NCBI GenBank assembly: GCA_900317855.1
Contig: ONIG01000004.1
Location: 38,714-102,713 of the forward strand
Length of the DNA: 64,000 nucleotides
Reading direction: 5' to 3'
Origin: an uncultured Eubacteriales bacterium
Lineage (GTDB): Bacteria > Bacillota > Clostridia > Oscillospirales > Oscillospiraceae
A model generated the notes under the pieces. The model was not told the DNA's origin. It ran no database searches and saw nothing but the letters and a program-made list of their open reading frames with translations. Positions within the stretch are counted from its first letter, which is position 1. Each line of letters begins with the position of its first letter. Below, one piece after another: positions 4,874-13,820 of the stretch. The position numbers were made by a program, and so were the translations under genes.

Positions 4874-6373
4874 CTACGCCTGTGTTTTGGGAATGAGGAG
4901 ATATTGCGGCGGTTCGGCCATGGCGGCCTCGTCCGTGAGACCGTTCGTCTCGCGGATGAGCTGCTCGCTCGAGCAGTAGCGCTTGGCAAGCGCCCACAGG
5001 TCCTCCCCGCCCCAGCGCACGATCGTCAGCGACGGCACGGAGGCATACGGGCAGGCGCGCTCCTGCGCCGTCGCACCGGTGACCTGCCGGAAGCCGGGCT
5101 CCTGAAGCGCAGCTGTCCGCGCCGTCACCGTCACACGGATCAGAAACCCATCCGCCGTGACCGTCACCGCTGGCTCCTCCGGCTGCACGCTCAACAGCTC
5201 CAGCCGCGCGCCGTCTGCCGCCTCGAGCGGCAGGTGCAGGCGCTTTTCCATGCAGGATACACGCTGCTCGGCATCCGTCACGAGCAGGCGGACGAGCACG
5301 TCACAGCCATCCTCCGTCAGACCGCAGACCACGGCCCGCCGAGACACGACGGTCAGCGCGCCCGCCTCGCACGCGAGTGTGCCCTCCGCCGACAGGCGCA
5401 GCGGCTCTCCCGGCTGCACGGTGCCGGCCGGCACCGTCTCGCGCTCGAGCGTGAGCTCCGCTGTGTTGCAGTAGGCGTCCGTGACGCAATCCACCTCCGC
5501 ATCCGCAAGGCACACCGTCTGCGCGACGAGATGATACTCCGCCTCCAGCGCCGCGCCGTCGGCCGCGGCGCTCACGTTCAGGTAGGCCGCCGTGAGGTTG
5601 ACGGTCGTGTGCAGCAGGCACGGCGATGTGTCCGCCGGGCAGTCAAGCATTTGCGAAAACTGCGTCTCGAAGGTCTCGACCGTCGGGCACATCTGTCCCT
5701 GTTGGAGGTAGGAAACCGCCGCGCATACGCGTCCCTGCAGGATCACGCGGCTGCCGACAACGCTGACATCATCGAGCAGCACCGTCTCCGTGTGGCAGAG
5801 CAGACGGTCCGCCTCCGGCTGCCCGGCCGTGAAGCGGTGCGTCTCCGAAACGGTGAACGTCTTTTCTTCCACGGACACCGGCACCTGCACACGGAGCGTT
5901 TCCGTGCGCGTGAATACCGTGCCGCCGTCGCCCTCGATGCGGTCTGTGAGCGCGAGCTCCGTCTCCCGGTAGGCGCGCAGGCACAGGCTCAGCCGCGCCG
6001 TGACACGCACCTTGCGCGAATTGACGGCGCGCGCGTCCAGCGCGGCGAGCGTACAGCGCAGCCACGGCCGCACGTCCGGCGAGAGCGTCTCGCCGCCGAT
6101 GCGCACCTTCACCGGCAGCTCCACCGGGAAGCTGCGCAGCGCACCGCCCTCCTCCGCATAGACTACGTCAGCCGCGACGCTGCCCTCGATCTGCGCGCTC
6201 TTGTCCGAAAAGTCCAGATTCCAGAGGCAGAACGTGCCCTCCGTGACCACGATCGCGCCAATATCCCCCAGCGCATCGGGCACAACGGCGTCCACGCTGC
6301 AGGTCTCTTCCTCCGTGCGGTCAAACACCCGCGCGTACATCATGCGTTTCTGCTTGCCCAGTTGTAGTTCCAT
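4874..6373 (-). CDS. SPOCS (DUF3794) and LysM-like spore envelope protein
   Basis: 499 residues without signal peptide. Repeated beta-rich segments of the DUF3794/SPOCS type occupy the body (for example around IEGSVAADVVYAEEGG and GRVCAAVSYLQQGQ). The C-terminus (about 450-499) looks like a LysM domain: LTIVRWGGEDLWALAKRYCS, then NGL and a final YLLIPK. SPOCS-LysM proteins such as SafA and SpoVID-like proteins are linked to spore coat and cortex assembly in Firmicutes. AAGGAG is 9 bases before ATG 6373; the frame is open 15 codons further but without a ribosome site. It probably acts in sporulation, by family analogy only. Confidence 0.85.
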   Translation of the reverse strand: MELQLGKQKRMMYARVFDRTEEETCSVDAVVPDALGDIGAIVVTEGTFCLWNLDFSDKSAQIEGSVAADVVYAEEGGALRSFPVELPVKVRIGGETLSPDVRPWLRCTLAALDARAVNSRKVRVTARLSLCLRAYRETELALTDRIEGDGGTVFTRTETLRVQVPVSVEEKTFTVSETHRFTAGQPEADRLLCHTETVLLDDVSVVGSRVILQGRVCAAVSYLQQGQMCPTVETFETQFSQMLDCPADTSPCLLHTTVNLTAAYLNVSAAADGAALEAEYHLVAQTVCLADAEVDCVTDAYCNTAELTLERETVPAGTVQPGEPLRLSAEGTLACEAGALTVVSRRAVVCGLTEDGCDVLVRLLVTDAEQRVSCMEKRLHLPLEAADGARLELLSVQPEEPAVTVTADGFLIRVTVTARTAALQEPGFRQVTGATAQERACPYASVPSLTIVRWGGEDLWALAKRYCSSEQLIRETNGLTDEAAMAEPPQYLLIPKTQA

Positions 6374-6436
6374 AAAGATGTGCTCCTTGTCGTTTTTGTA
6401 CATCCTTATGCCGGGCACGCGCCGGTTATGCTGCCA

Positions 6437-6592
6437 TCAACAGCGCAGCAGCCACACGCCTGCCGCAATGAGCGCACCGCCGAGCGCAAACCACCAGAAG
6501 CCGGCCGGCAGCACCAGCGCCAGAATGATGAACACACCGGTGACCACGCACGCGATGCCGATCCAGAAGCAAATCCCCCGCCGTCGAAACAT
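6437..6592 (-). CDS. 51-residue hydrophobic membrane protein
   Basis: This short gene reads M-F-R-R-R-G, then two strongly hydrophobic stretches (about residues 7-30 and 32-49) separated by PAG, and ends LLRC. The positively charged start followed by two helices suggests a two-pass inner-membrane peptide. GGAGG lies 10 bases before the ATG but inside the 3' arm of a 17-base hairpin (6593-6650), so translation may be restricted unless that structure opens. It lies between rsgA and the SPOCS-LysM gene on the same strand. No family is recognised. Confidence 0.55.
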   Translation of the reverse strand: MFRRRGICFWIGIACVVTGVFIILALVLPAGFWWFALGGALIAAGVWLLRC

Positions 6593-6650
6593 AAAGCACC
6601 GCCCTCCGCTTGCAGGTTCTCCCTACAGTGTATGCGGAGGGTGGTGCTTT
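6593..6650 (-). terminator. long hairpin after rsgA overlapping the start region of the next small gene
   Basis: The two arms (6593-6609 and 6634-6650) pair over 17 positions with one mismatch. On the minus strand the 3' arm ends GGTGCTTT and runs straight into ATG of the 51-residue gene. It could be an rsgA terminator with a weak T tract or a cover over the ribosome-binding site. Confidence 0.6.
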
Positions 6651-6656
6651 GGTGCG

Positions 6657-7541
6657 TCACTTCTTCTTTTCCCAGTCGCAGACCTGAGCCGAGAGCGCGT
6701 ACAGGCGCGCATAGCTCTCATGGCGCTCCGGCGCGATCTTGCCGGCTTCCACGGCGGCGAGAACGGCGCAGCCGGGCTCTTTCAGGTGCGCGCAGTCGCG
6801 AAAGCGGCACTGGCCGATGTACGGCCGGAACTCCCGGAAGGCATATTGCAGATTCTCACACGAGATAGGATCGACCATGTTCACCTCAAACGAGGCAAAG
6901 CCGGGTGTATCGGCGACAAACGTATCGTCCCCGAGCGCGTAGAGCTCGACATGGCGCGTCGTGTGCTTGCCGCGGCCGAGCCGCTCGCTGACGGCGCCGG
7001 TCGCAATGCCGAACGACGCATCAAGCGCATTGAGCAGGCTCGATTTGCCGACGCCGGAGTTGCCGGTGAAGGCGCTGGTTTTGCCGCGCAGCGTATCGCG
7101 CAGCTCGTCCAGACCGAGTCCGGTTGCCGCGCTCGTGCGCAGGACGCGAAAGCCGATGGAGCGGTAGATCTCATAGAGATGGTCCGCCGGGTCAAGGTCG
7201 CACTTATTGAGGCAGACGACCGGTTCGCAGTCCGCGTTTTCCGCAATGGCGACCACACGGTCGATCAGAAATGGGTCCGTGACCGGATTGACGTTCGCCG
7301 CGATCATGATGAGCTGGTCAATGTTTGCCACCGCCGGGCGGATGAACGCATTGCGCCGCGGCAGAACAGTGTCAATGCGGCCCTTGCCGTGCGCGTCGAA
7401 GCTGACCTCCACGCGGTCGCCGACCAGCGGACTGCACCCGTCGTACCGGAAGCGGCCGCGGGCCTTGCACTCCACGATCTGATCGCCGGCGGCCACATAG
7501 TAAAAGCCGCTGAGCGCCTTGATGATGACACCCTGCACCAT
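6657..7541 (-). CDS. rsgA: ribosome small-subunit-dependent GTPase A
   Basis: 294 residues. An N-terminal OB domain (about 1-65) precedes a circularly permuted GTPase domain, so NKCD (112-115) comes before GNSGVGKSS (160-168) and DTPGF. A C-terminal zinc knuckle (about 245-275) has Cys-x(4)-Cys-x-His and a later Cys (GQCRFRDCAHLKEPGC). RsgA (YloQ/CpgA) checks 30S maturation and releases assembly factors. AAGGAG is 10 bases before the ATG. It is 24 bases downstream of prkC, a standard Firmicutes arrangement. Confidence 0.97.
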   Translation of the reverse strand: MVQGVIIKALSGFYYVAAGDQIVECKARGRFRYDGCSPLVGDRVEVSFDAHGKGRIDTVLPRRNAFIRPAVANIDQLIMIAANVNPVTDPFLIDRVVAIAENADCEPVVCLNKCDLDPADHLYEIYRSIGFRVLRTSAATGLGLDELRDTLRGKTSAFTGNSGVGKSSLLNALDASFGIATGAVSERLGRGKHTTRHVELYALGDDTFVADTPGFASFEVNMVDPISCENLQYAFREFRPYIGQCRFRDCAHLKEPGCAVLAAVEAGKIAPERHESYARLYALSAQVCDWEKKK

Positions 7542-7565
7542 AAGTGTTGTTGCTCCTTTATCTCT

Positions 7566-9254
7566 TTACGGTTTTGCCGGCCCGTCGGAGACCCAGATAT
7601 AGACCTTGCTGTACTCCGTGAGCTGTGTGTTGGCCGGTGCGCTCTGCTTGAAGACCGTGCCCTGCTTGGCGTCGTTGGCCTCTTTATACGTGCCGCCGTA
7701 GCACAGGCCGCTGCTCTCGATGCGCGCGATAGCGGCCGACTCCGTCAGCTCCGACAGATCGGGCACCGTGACCGGGCGCAGCTCGGGGCCGCCGCTGACG
7801 ATCAGCTTCACGCTGGAACCGGCGGCCGCCTTTTCGCCGGGCGCGGGCTCGCAGCTGATGACATACTTCGCCGTCACATCCTTCGAGGCCTGAAACTCCG
7901 TCGTGACCGTAAAGCCGGACTTTTCGAGTGCGGCCGTCGCCTCCTCGTAGTCTTTATTGATCACATACGGCACATCGGTCATGACGACGCCGGTGCTGAC
8001 GGTGAGCTGCACGTTGATGCCGTCCGAGACGCGCATGCGGCTCTTGCCCGCCACCGGGTCCTGCTCAATAATCACGCCGTCCGGCACATCGGGATTGACC
8101 GTGTACACGACCGTGAAATGATAGTCGGCATACTGCTTATCATTGACGACTGCCTCGTAGGACTTGCCGGTAAAGTCCGGCACGTCCACGCGCTCGGCCG
8201 TGCGGAACAGATCCTCAAGCCAGAAATTCCAAAGGAACACAAACAGCAAAATGGCAAAGACGCCGACCGAGAAAATGCCCGTGAAATAACTCACGCGCTT
8301 GGCCCGCTTGCGCCGGCGCTGGTACGCCTCTTCCGTCAGATCCTGACCGACACCGAAAAAGGAGTCCTTTTTCTCCGCGCTCTCCCGGCGCCGCTCGGCG
8401 AGCGGGCGCTGCTGGTTGAGGTGTTTTTTGCAGGCGTTGAGCGCTTTGAGCATCTCCCCCGCCGACTGATAGCGTTTGCGCAGATCCGGCTCCATGGCGC
8501 GGAGCGTGATGCGCTCGAGCTCCTCGGGAATGTCGCTGTTCCACTCCCGCGGCGGCTTGGCGCTGCCGGCGATGTGCATGAGCGCAATCTCCTCCGGAGT
8601 GTCCGCGTCATACGGCAGGTGGCCCGTGAGCATCTCATAGAGCACGACACCAAGAGAATACAGGTCGCTGCGTGCGTCGGCATTGAGGCCCTTGGCCTGC
8701 TCGGGTGCGATATAGTGCACGGAGCCGATGGCCTGCCCGCTGCGCTCCTCGTGGATATTCTCGAGCGCGGCGATGCCGAAATCAGCGACCTTGACCATGT
8801 CGTCGTTCGTGATCATGATGTTCTGCGGCTTGATATCCCGATGGACGATGCCGTGGGCGTGCGCGTGCTGCAGCGCCTTACAGATCTGCGTGGCGTAGTG
8901 CAGCGCCTCCGTGGCGCTGAATACGCCGTGCTCTGCCATGCGCTGCTTGAGTGTCTCGCCCTCGATGAGCTCCATGACGATATACTCCGTCTCGCCGCTG
9001 TGGCCGACATCGTAGACCGAGACGATATTCGGCTGCGAGAGCATGGCGACCGCGTGCGCCTCCGCCTGGAAGCGGTTTTTCAGCTCGGCGTCCGCCGCCA
9101 TCTCATCGCGCAGGATCTTGACGGCAACATAGCGATGCAGCTTATGGCACATGGCCTTGTAAACGACCGACATGCCGCCGCTGCCGATGATCTCCAGGAT
9201 CTCATAGCGGTCATCGAGCATCTGACCGATATAGCGATTCATTGATTGTTCCAT
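7566..9254 (-). CDS. prkC: PASTA-domain Ser/Thr protein kinase (Stk1/PrkC)
   Basis: 562 residues. A Hanks-type kinase domain (about 17-275) has the glycine loop GSGGMSVVYKA, Lys47, HRDIKPQN (catalytic Asp140) and DFG (158-160). A basic juxtamembrane linker follows, then one transmembrane helix (about 322-345) and three extracellular PASTA repeats that bind muropeptides. PrkC senses cell-wall fragments and phosphorylates translation and wall proteins, and in Bacillus wakes spores. The cognate PP2C phosphatase is directly upstream (24-base gap) and rsgA directly downstream, so the three are probably co-transcribed. Confidence 0.97.
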   Translation of the reverse strand: MEQSMNRYIGQMLDDRYEILEIIGSGGMSVVYKAMCHKLHRYVAVKILRDEMAADAELKNRFQAEAHAVAMLSQPNIVSVYDVGHSGETEYIVMELIEGETLKQRMAEHGVFSATEALHYATQICKALQHAHAHGIVHRDIKPQNIMITNDDMVKVADFGIAALENIHEERSGQAIGSVHYIAPEQAKGLNADARSDLYSLGVVLYEMLTGHLPYDADTPEEIALMHIAGSAKPPREWNSDIPEELERITLRAMEPDLRKRYQSAGEMLKALNACKKHLNQQRPLAERRRESAEKKDSFFGVGQDLTEEAYQRRRKRAKRVSYFTGIFSVGVFAILLFVFLWNFWLEDLFRTAERVDVPDFTGKSYEAVVNDKQYADYHFTVVYTVNPDVPDGVIIEQDPVAGKSRMRVSDGINVQLTVSTGVVMTDVPYVINKDYEEATAALEKSGFTVTTEFQASKDVTAKYVISCEPAPGEKAAAGSSVKLIVSGGPELRPVTVPDLSELTESAAIARIESSGLCYGGTYKEANDAKQGTVFKQSAPANTQLTEYSKVYIWVSDGPAKP

Positions 9255-9278
9255 AGTAATCCCCCAAGTGTTGCGCTT

Positions 9279-10004
9279 TCAGCGGAAAAGAACCAGCGCG
9301 GTCACATTGTCGCGCGCGCCGCGTGCCAGCGCCGCCGCGATCAGGCGGCTGCAGATCTGCTTTGCGTCCCGCGAGCTGCGGCAAAAATCATGCATCTGGA
9401 CATCTGACAGCGTGTTGGACAGTCCATCCGTGCACAGCAGCAGCCGCGCCCCGAGCGGAAACGGCAGCGTGCGGCAGTCCGGCTCCACCTTCGGCCCGAC
9501 ACCGACAGCGCGCGTGATCACGTTCCGGCGCGGGTGGCGGTGCGCCTGCTCCGGCAGCACCTGGCCGCTCGCGACCAGCTCCTGCACGAGCGAGTGATCC
9601 GTCGTCAGCTGCTGCATCCGGCGCAGGCAGGCCAGATACGCGCGGCTGTCACCGACATGCAGCACCGTCAGCCGGCCGTGCCGCACACAGGCAGCAACGA
9701 TCGTCGTGCCCATGCCGTGCAGATCCGGGTCTGCGCACGCGCGGTCATAGACGGCGCGGTTGGCCGCATCGCAGGCATGGCGCATGGCGGGCTCGACCGC
9801 GATGCCCGCTTGCATTTCGCGGCGAAAATCCGCCAGAAACGTGGATGCTGCCAGATCGCTCGCGAGCTTTCCCCCGGCGGCACCGCCCATCCCGTCGCAG
9901 ACGACGGCGATGGTGCAGCCTTTGCGCCGGATGTGCGCACAGGCGGCGCGATCCTGATTCTCCTTGCGGACGGTTCCTTTGTCCGACTGTGCAAAGCAGT
10001 TCAT
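9279..10004 (-). CDS. PP2C-type protein phosphatase (Stp/PrpC)
   Basis: 241 residues, matching Stp/PrpC. Metal-binding PP2C motifs are visible: SDKGTVRKENQD near the N-terminus, VCDGMGG with the metal-binding Asp at about residue 37, GDSRAY in the middle and LCTDGLS late. It removes phosphate from PrkC and its targets. GGGGGAG precedes ATG 10004; the open frame extends 24 codons upstream without a ribosome site. It lies between rlmN and prkC. Confidence 0.96.
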   Translation of the reverse strand: MNCFAQSDKGTVRKENQDRAACAHIRRKGCTIAVVCDGMGGAAGGKLASDLAASTFLADFRREMQAGIAVEPAMRHACDAANRAVYDRACADPDLHGMGTTIVAACVRHGRLTVLHVGDSRAYLACLRRMQQLTTDHSLVQELVASGQVLPEQAHRHPRRNVITRAVGVGPKVEPDCRTLPFPLGARLLLCTDGLSNTLSDVQMHDFCRSSRDAKQICSRLIAAALARGARDNVTALVLFR

Positions 10005-10017
10005 GGGTTCTCCCCCT

Positions 10018-11049
10018 TCAGGCGCGGTGATCGGCGACCTTCTTGCGCAGCTGGCCGCACGAAGCGTCCACATCACTGCCGAGCTTGCGGCGCACGGTCA
10101 CGTTCACGCCCGCCTGCTCCAGAATGTGCATGAATGTCTTAAGATGCTCCGGCGTGGACGGCCGGAACGCGCGCTCTTCCACGTGGTTGAGCGGGATAAG
10201 GTTCACGTGCGCGCAGACGCGCCGCGCGTGTTTGGCCAGCAGTCTGGCATGCTCCGGCGTGTCGTTCACGCCGTCGATCATGGCATATTCAAACGAAATG
10301 CGCCGGCCAGTCGCTTCATAATACCGGGCGCAGGCGTCAATGAGCGCTGCCACGCCGCGGCCGTGGTTGGCCGGCATGATCTTCGAGCGGGTAGCATCGT
10401 CCGGCGCATGCAGAGAGACCGACAGCGTCAGCTGCAGGTCGCGCGCCGCCAGATCGTCAAAGCGCTCGATGAGGCCGCACGTGGACAACGAAATATGCCG
10501 CATGCCGATGTTTTCTCCATCCGGGTGGTTGACCAGCTCAAGAAAGCGCATAACGTTGTCAAAGTTATCGAGCGGCTCACCGATGCCCATGAGGACGATG
10601 TTGGAGATCTTGCTGCCGGACTCCCGCTCGGAATAGAGCACCTCATCGAGCATTTCCGACGGCTCGAGGTTGCGGATCAGGCCGCCGATTGTGGACGCGC
10701 AGAACGCGCACCCCTGCCGGCAGCCGACCTGCGAGGAGATGCAGACCGTGTTGCCGTGCTTATAGTGCATGACGACAGTCTCGACGGCGTTGCCGTCGCC
10801 GAGCTGCCAGAGATATTTGATCGTCCCGTCAATGGCCGACACCTGCTTGCGCAGCATCTCGAGCTTTGAGATATAAAAGCGCTCCGAGAGTGCGGCGCGC
10901 AGGTCCTTGGACAGGTTCGTCATCTCGTCAAACGACGTCACACCGCGCGCGAGCCATTGAAAGATCTGCTTGGCGCGGTATTTCGGCTGCCCCATTTCGG
11001 CGAGGGCCGCCGCGATCTCCTCGGGGAGCATGGCTTTGATGTCTCTCAT
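10018..11049 (-). CDS. rlmN: dual-specificity 23S rRNA/tRNA adenine-C2 methyltransferase RlmN
   Basis: 343 residues. The radical-SAM Cys-x3-Cys-x2-Cys motif is in GCRQGCAFCAS, SAM-binding GIGEPLDN follows, and a late catalytic Cys appears in DASCGQLR. The N-terminal helical domain recognises RNA. RlmN methylates A2503 of 23S rRNA and A37 of several tRNAs. The ATG overlaps the rsmB stop by 4 bases (ATGA), indicating translational coupling. GGAG lies about 7-8 bases before the start. Confidence 0.97.
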   Translation of the reverse strand: MRDIKAMLPEEIAAALAEMGQPKYRAKQIFQWLARGVTSFDEMTNLSKDLRAALSERFYISKLEMLRKQVSAIDGTIKYLWQLGDGNAVETVVMHYKHGNTVCISSQVGCRQGCAFCASTIGGLIRNLEPSEMLDEVLYSERESGSKISNIVLMGIGEPLDNFDNVMRFLELVNHPDGENIGMRHISLSTCGLIERFDDLAARDLQLTLSVSLHAPDDATRSKIMPANHGRGVAALIDACARYYEATGRRISFEYAMIDGVNDTPEHARLLAKHARRVCAHVNLIPLNHVEERAFRPSTPEHLKTFMHILEQAGVNVTVRRKLGSDVDASCGQLRKKVADHRA

Positions 11050-12374
11050 TCGTGTCTCCTCAGCTTACAAACAAAAAATCCGTCCGTGCCGTGTTCCTGC
11101 GGCCAGAAGGTGAACATACCGTCGGGTGCGTCCGCGCCCGGGAGCGGTAGCGAAAACGCCTCCGGTGAAAACTCCGGATGTGTACGCAGAAAGCCGCGCA
11201 CCACATCCTCGTTCTCCCGCGTGAGCACCGTGCACGTGGAATATACCAGCACGCCGCCGGGCTTCACGCACGGCGCCAGACCGGCGAGAATATCCCGCTG
11301 GATACCCGGCAGACGCTCGAGCTCTGCCAGATCCTTGAAGCGGATCTCCGGCTTCTTGCGGATGACGCCCAGTCCGGAGCACGGCACATCGGCCAGCACT
11401 ATGTCCATCGCTCCGGTCAGATCCGCGTCCGGGCGGCGGGCGTCCATCGTGCGCGTCGAAATGCACGTCAGCCCCAGCCGCTCAGCGCCGGCGCGGATAC
11501 GCTTCCATTTATTCTCGTGAATATCGCAGGAAATCATACATCCCTGATCGCGCATCTGCACGGCAGCAGCGAAACTTTTGCCGCCGGGGGCGGCGCAGGC
11601 ATCGAGCACGCGCATGCCCGGCTGCGCGCCGGAGACGAGCGCCGCGCAGTGCGCGGCCGCATCCTGCACATAAAACCAGCCGTCAGCAAAGGCGCGCACG
11701 GCCGCCAGATTGCCGCCGCGGCACAACAGCGCGTCCGGAAGCCACGGGTGCGGCTCGGTCGAAATGCCGTCCGCGCGCAGGGATGCAGCCAGGGCATCCG
11801 CCGTCGTTTTCATCGTGTTCACCTGCAGGCAGGCCGGTGCATCGGCATTGTTCGCCGCCAGCGCCCGCTCGGCAAACGCATAGCCGTGCGCGTCGATATA
11901 CCGCTGTGCCAGCCAGCGCGGGTGGCTGTAGCGCACGGCAAGATAGTCCGCCGTGCCCGCGCCCGGAATCTCCGGCAGCGAATCCCGATGCTCCACCACG
12001 CGGCGCAGCACCGCATTGACCAGGCCCGACGCGCGCGCACAGCCGCCCCTGCGGCAGAGCGCGACCGCCTCGTTCACGGCGGCGCGCGGCGGGACTTTAT
12101 CCAGCAGCACGATCTGATAGGCCGACAGCCGCAGCAGGTCGAGCACCTTCGGCTCGAGCTTTTGCAGCGGCGTCGTGCAGTAGGCGGAAAGGTAATGATC
12201 CAACAGGGTCAGATTTTGCAGCGTGCCGTAACAAATGCGCGCTGCGAGCGCGGCGTCGCGCGGCTCCAGCTGCGCATTTTGCAGAACGGCATTGAGCGCA
12301 GCGTCCGACCATGCGCCGTTTTTGCGCCAGCGCTGCAGCGCGGTCCAGGCAGCTTCCCGGGCAGTCATAGCCAT
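11046..12374 (-). CDS. rsmB: 16S rRNA m5C967 methyltransferase RsmB
   Basis: 442 residues. An N-terminal NusB-like RNA-binding domain (about 5-135) precedes a SAM-dependent methyltransferase with ACAAPGGKS, the catalytic-Cys motif DVPCSGLGVI and YSTCT. This is the RsmB/Sun architecture. GAGG is 8 bases before the ATG. It lies 2 bases from the fmt stop and overlaps rlmN by 4 bases. Confidence 0.96.
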   Translation of the reverse strand: MAMTAREAAWTALQRWRKNGAWSDAALNAVLQNAQLEPRDAALAARICYGTLQNLTLLDHYLSAYCTTPLQKLEPKVLDLLRLSAYQIVLLDKVPPRAAVNEAVALCRRGGCARASGLVNAVLRRVVEHRDSLPEIPGAGTADYLAVRYSHPRWLAQRYIDAHGYAFAERALAANNADAPACLQVNTMKTTADALAASLRADGISTEPHPWLPDALLCRGGNLAAVRAFADGWFYVQDAAAHCAALVSGAQPGMRVLDACAAPGGKSFAAAVQMRDQGCMISCDIHENKWKRIRAGAERLGLTCISTRTMDARRPDADLTGAMDIVLADVPCSGLGVIRKKPEIRFKDLAELERLPGIQRDILAGLAPCVKPGGVLVYSTCTVLTRENEDVVRGFLRTHPEFSPEAFSLPLPGADAPDGMFTFWPQEHGTDGFFVCKLRRHE

Positions 12375-12376
12375 AG

Positions 12377-13300
12377 TCAGTCCTCAACGGGCAGCGTGTG
12401 CCCGAGCAGATAGTCGGCTGCCGACATACGCTTTTTTCCCGGCGCCTGCAGCTGCGTGATACGCACCGTCTGCCCACCGGCGCAGGCGATCGTGACGCCG
12501 TCCTTCCCGGTGGCTACGATGGTTCCGGGCGTTTTGTGCGTCGTTCGCTCGGAGTAATCCGCCGCATGAATTTTGAACGTCTGCCCGCCAAGCTCCGCCG
12601 TTGCGACGGGCCAAGGCTCCAGACCACAGATATGCTTGATGATGGCACGCGGGCTCTGATTCCAGTCGATGGGGGAATCGTCGCGCGTGAGCGGACGAGT
12701 GTAGGTTGCCTGACTGTGATCCTGCGGCGTGCGCGGCGCGGTGCCGGCCTCGATATCGCGCAGCGTGCGCACAAGGAGGTCCGCCCCCATGACAGCCAGC
12801 CGGTCGAAGAGCGCTCCGGCAGTCTCAAATTCGCCGACCGGCGTCTGCTCTGCATAGATCACGTCACCGGTATCCATTTCGCGGTCGAGATACATGGTCG
12901 AAACGCCGGTCACGGCATCGCCATTGAGCACCGCCCATTGGATCGGCGCAGCGCCGCGGTACTTCGGCAGCAGCGAGCCATGGACATTGACCGCGCCATA
13001 AGGTGCCGCTGCGAGCAGATCATCCGGCAGGATGCGGCCATAGGCCACAACGACGAGAATGTCCGGCCGCAGGCGATTCAGATCGGCCAGCGCCGTGCCA
13101 TCGCGCATCTTTGCCGGCTGAAACACCGGTAAGCCGGCCGCGAGTGCGATCTCCTTGACCGGGCTCGGCTGGAGCTTCATGCCGCGGTTTTTCGGCTTGT
13201 CCGGCTGCGTGAACACGCCGACCACGTCAAACCGCTCATCAAGCAGACGCTGCAGGGACACGGCCGCAAAATCCGGCGTGCCCATAAACACGATGCGCAT
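12377..13300 (-). CDS. fmt: methionyl-tRNA formyltransferase
   Basis: 307 residues. It starts MRIVFMGTPDFAAV and contains the folate-binding motif SLLPKYRGAAPIQWAVLNGD with catalytic Asn and His context, plus a C-terminal OB-like domain. It formylates initiator Met-tRNA. The frame is open 48 codons further upstream, inside def, but the family start and a nearby GAGG support ATG 13300. It sits 5 bases after def, whose product removes the formyl group later. Confidence 0.97.
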   Translation of the reverse strand: MRIVFMGTPDFAAVSLQRLLDERFDVVGVFTQPDKPKNRGMKLQPSPVKEIALAAGLPVFQPAKMRDGTALADLNRLRPDILVVVAYGRILPDDLLAAAPYGAVNVHGSLLPKYRGAAPIQWAVLNGDAVTGVSTMYLDREMDTGDVIYAEQTPVGEFETAGALFDRLAVMGADLLVRTLRDIEAGTAPRTPQDHSQATYTRPLTRDDSPIDWNQSPRAIIKHICGLEPWPVATAELGGQTFKIHAADYSERTTHKTPGTIVATGKDGVTIACAGGQTVRITQLQAPGKKRMSAADYLLGHTLPVED

Positions 13301-13305
13301 GCGCC

Positions 13306-13806
13306 TCACCCCTTCGCCTGCTGCTCGAGCTCCTCGGGAGAGAGCATCCGGATGGCCTTGTCGATGAACAGAACACCGTCGAGATGGTCGATCTCGTGGC
13401 AGAAGGCGCGCGCCGTCAGGCCGCGGCCCTCGACCTCGAACCACTCGCCGTGGCGATCCTGCGCGCGGACCTTCACGTAGTCCGGGCGCTGGACAACACC
13501 GAACTCGTTCGGGATACTCAGGCAGCCCTCGGCACCGGTCTGCTCCCCGGCCGTCTCCACAATGACGGGGTTGATGAGCTCGATCATATACTCCTCTTCG
13601 TCGTCCGGGACGTTCGTCTCGAGCACGATGACGGCGCGGCGCAGCACGCCGACCTGCGGCGCGGCGAGACCGACGCCGTTGGACTCCGCCAGTGTCTGGC
13701 GCATATCGTCGAGCAGCATGTGCAGCCGGGGGTTAAAATCCTTGACCTCGTGGCAGTGCTTGCGCAGCTGCGGGTCACCGTTTTTGAGAATCATTCTTGT
13801 AGCCAT
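13306..13806 (-). CDS. def: peptide deformylase
   Basis: 166 residues. All three signature motifs are present: GVGLAAPQVG, EGCLS (metal Cys) and HEIDHLDG (metal His residues and catalytic Glu). It removes formyl groups from nascent proteins. AGGAGA is 8 bases before the ATG. It lies 14 bases from the priA stop and just upstream of fmt. Confidence 0.97.
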   Translation of the reverse strand: MATRMILKNGDPQLRKHCHEVKDFNPRLHMLLDDMRQTLAESNGVGLAAPQVGVLRRAVIVLETNVPDDEEEYMIELINPVIVETAGEQTGAEGCLSIPNEFGVVQRPDYVKVRAQDRHGEWFEVEGRGLTARAFCHEIDHLDGVLFIDKAIRMLSPEELEQQAKG

Positions 13807-13820
13807 AGTGTATCTCTCCT

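Noticed and set aside
4841..9245. Long plus-strand frames (508 and 1014 codons) opposite the SPOCS, rsgA and prkC genes
   Set aside because: They are Arg/Ala/His-rich shadows of GC-rich genes and have no domains.
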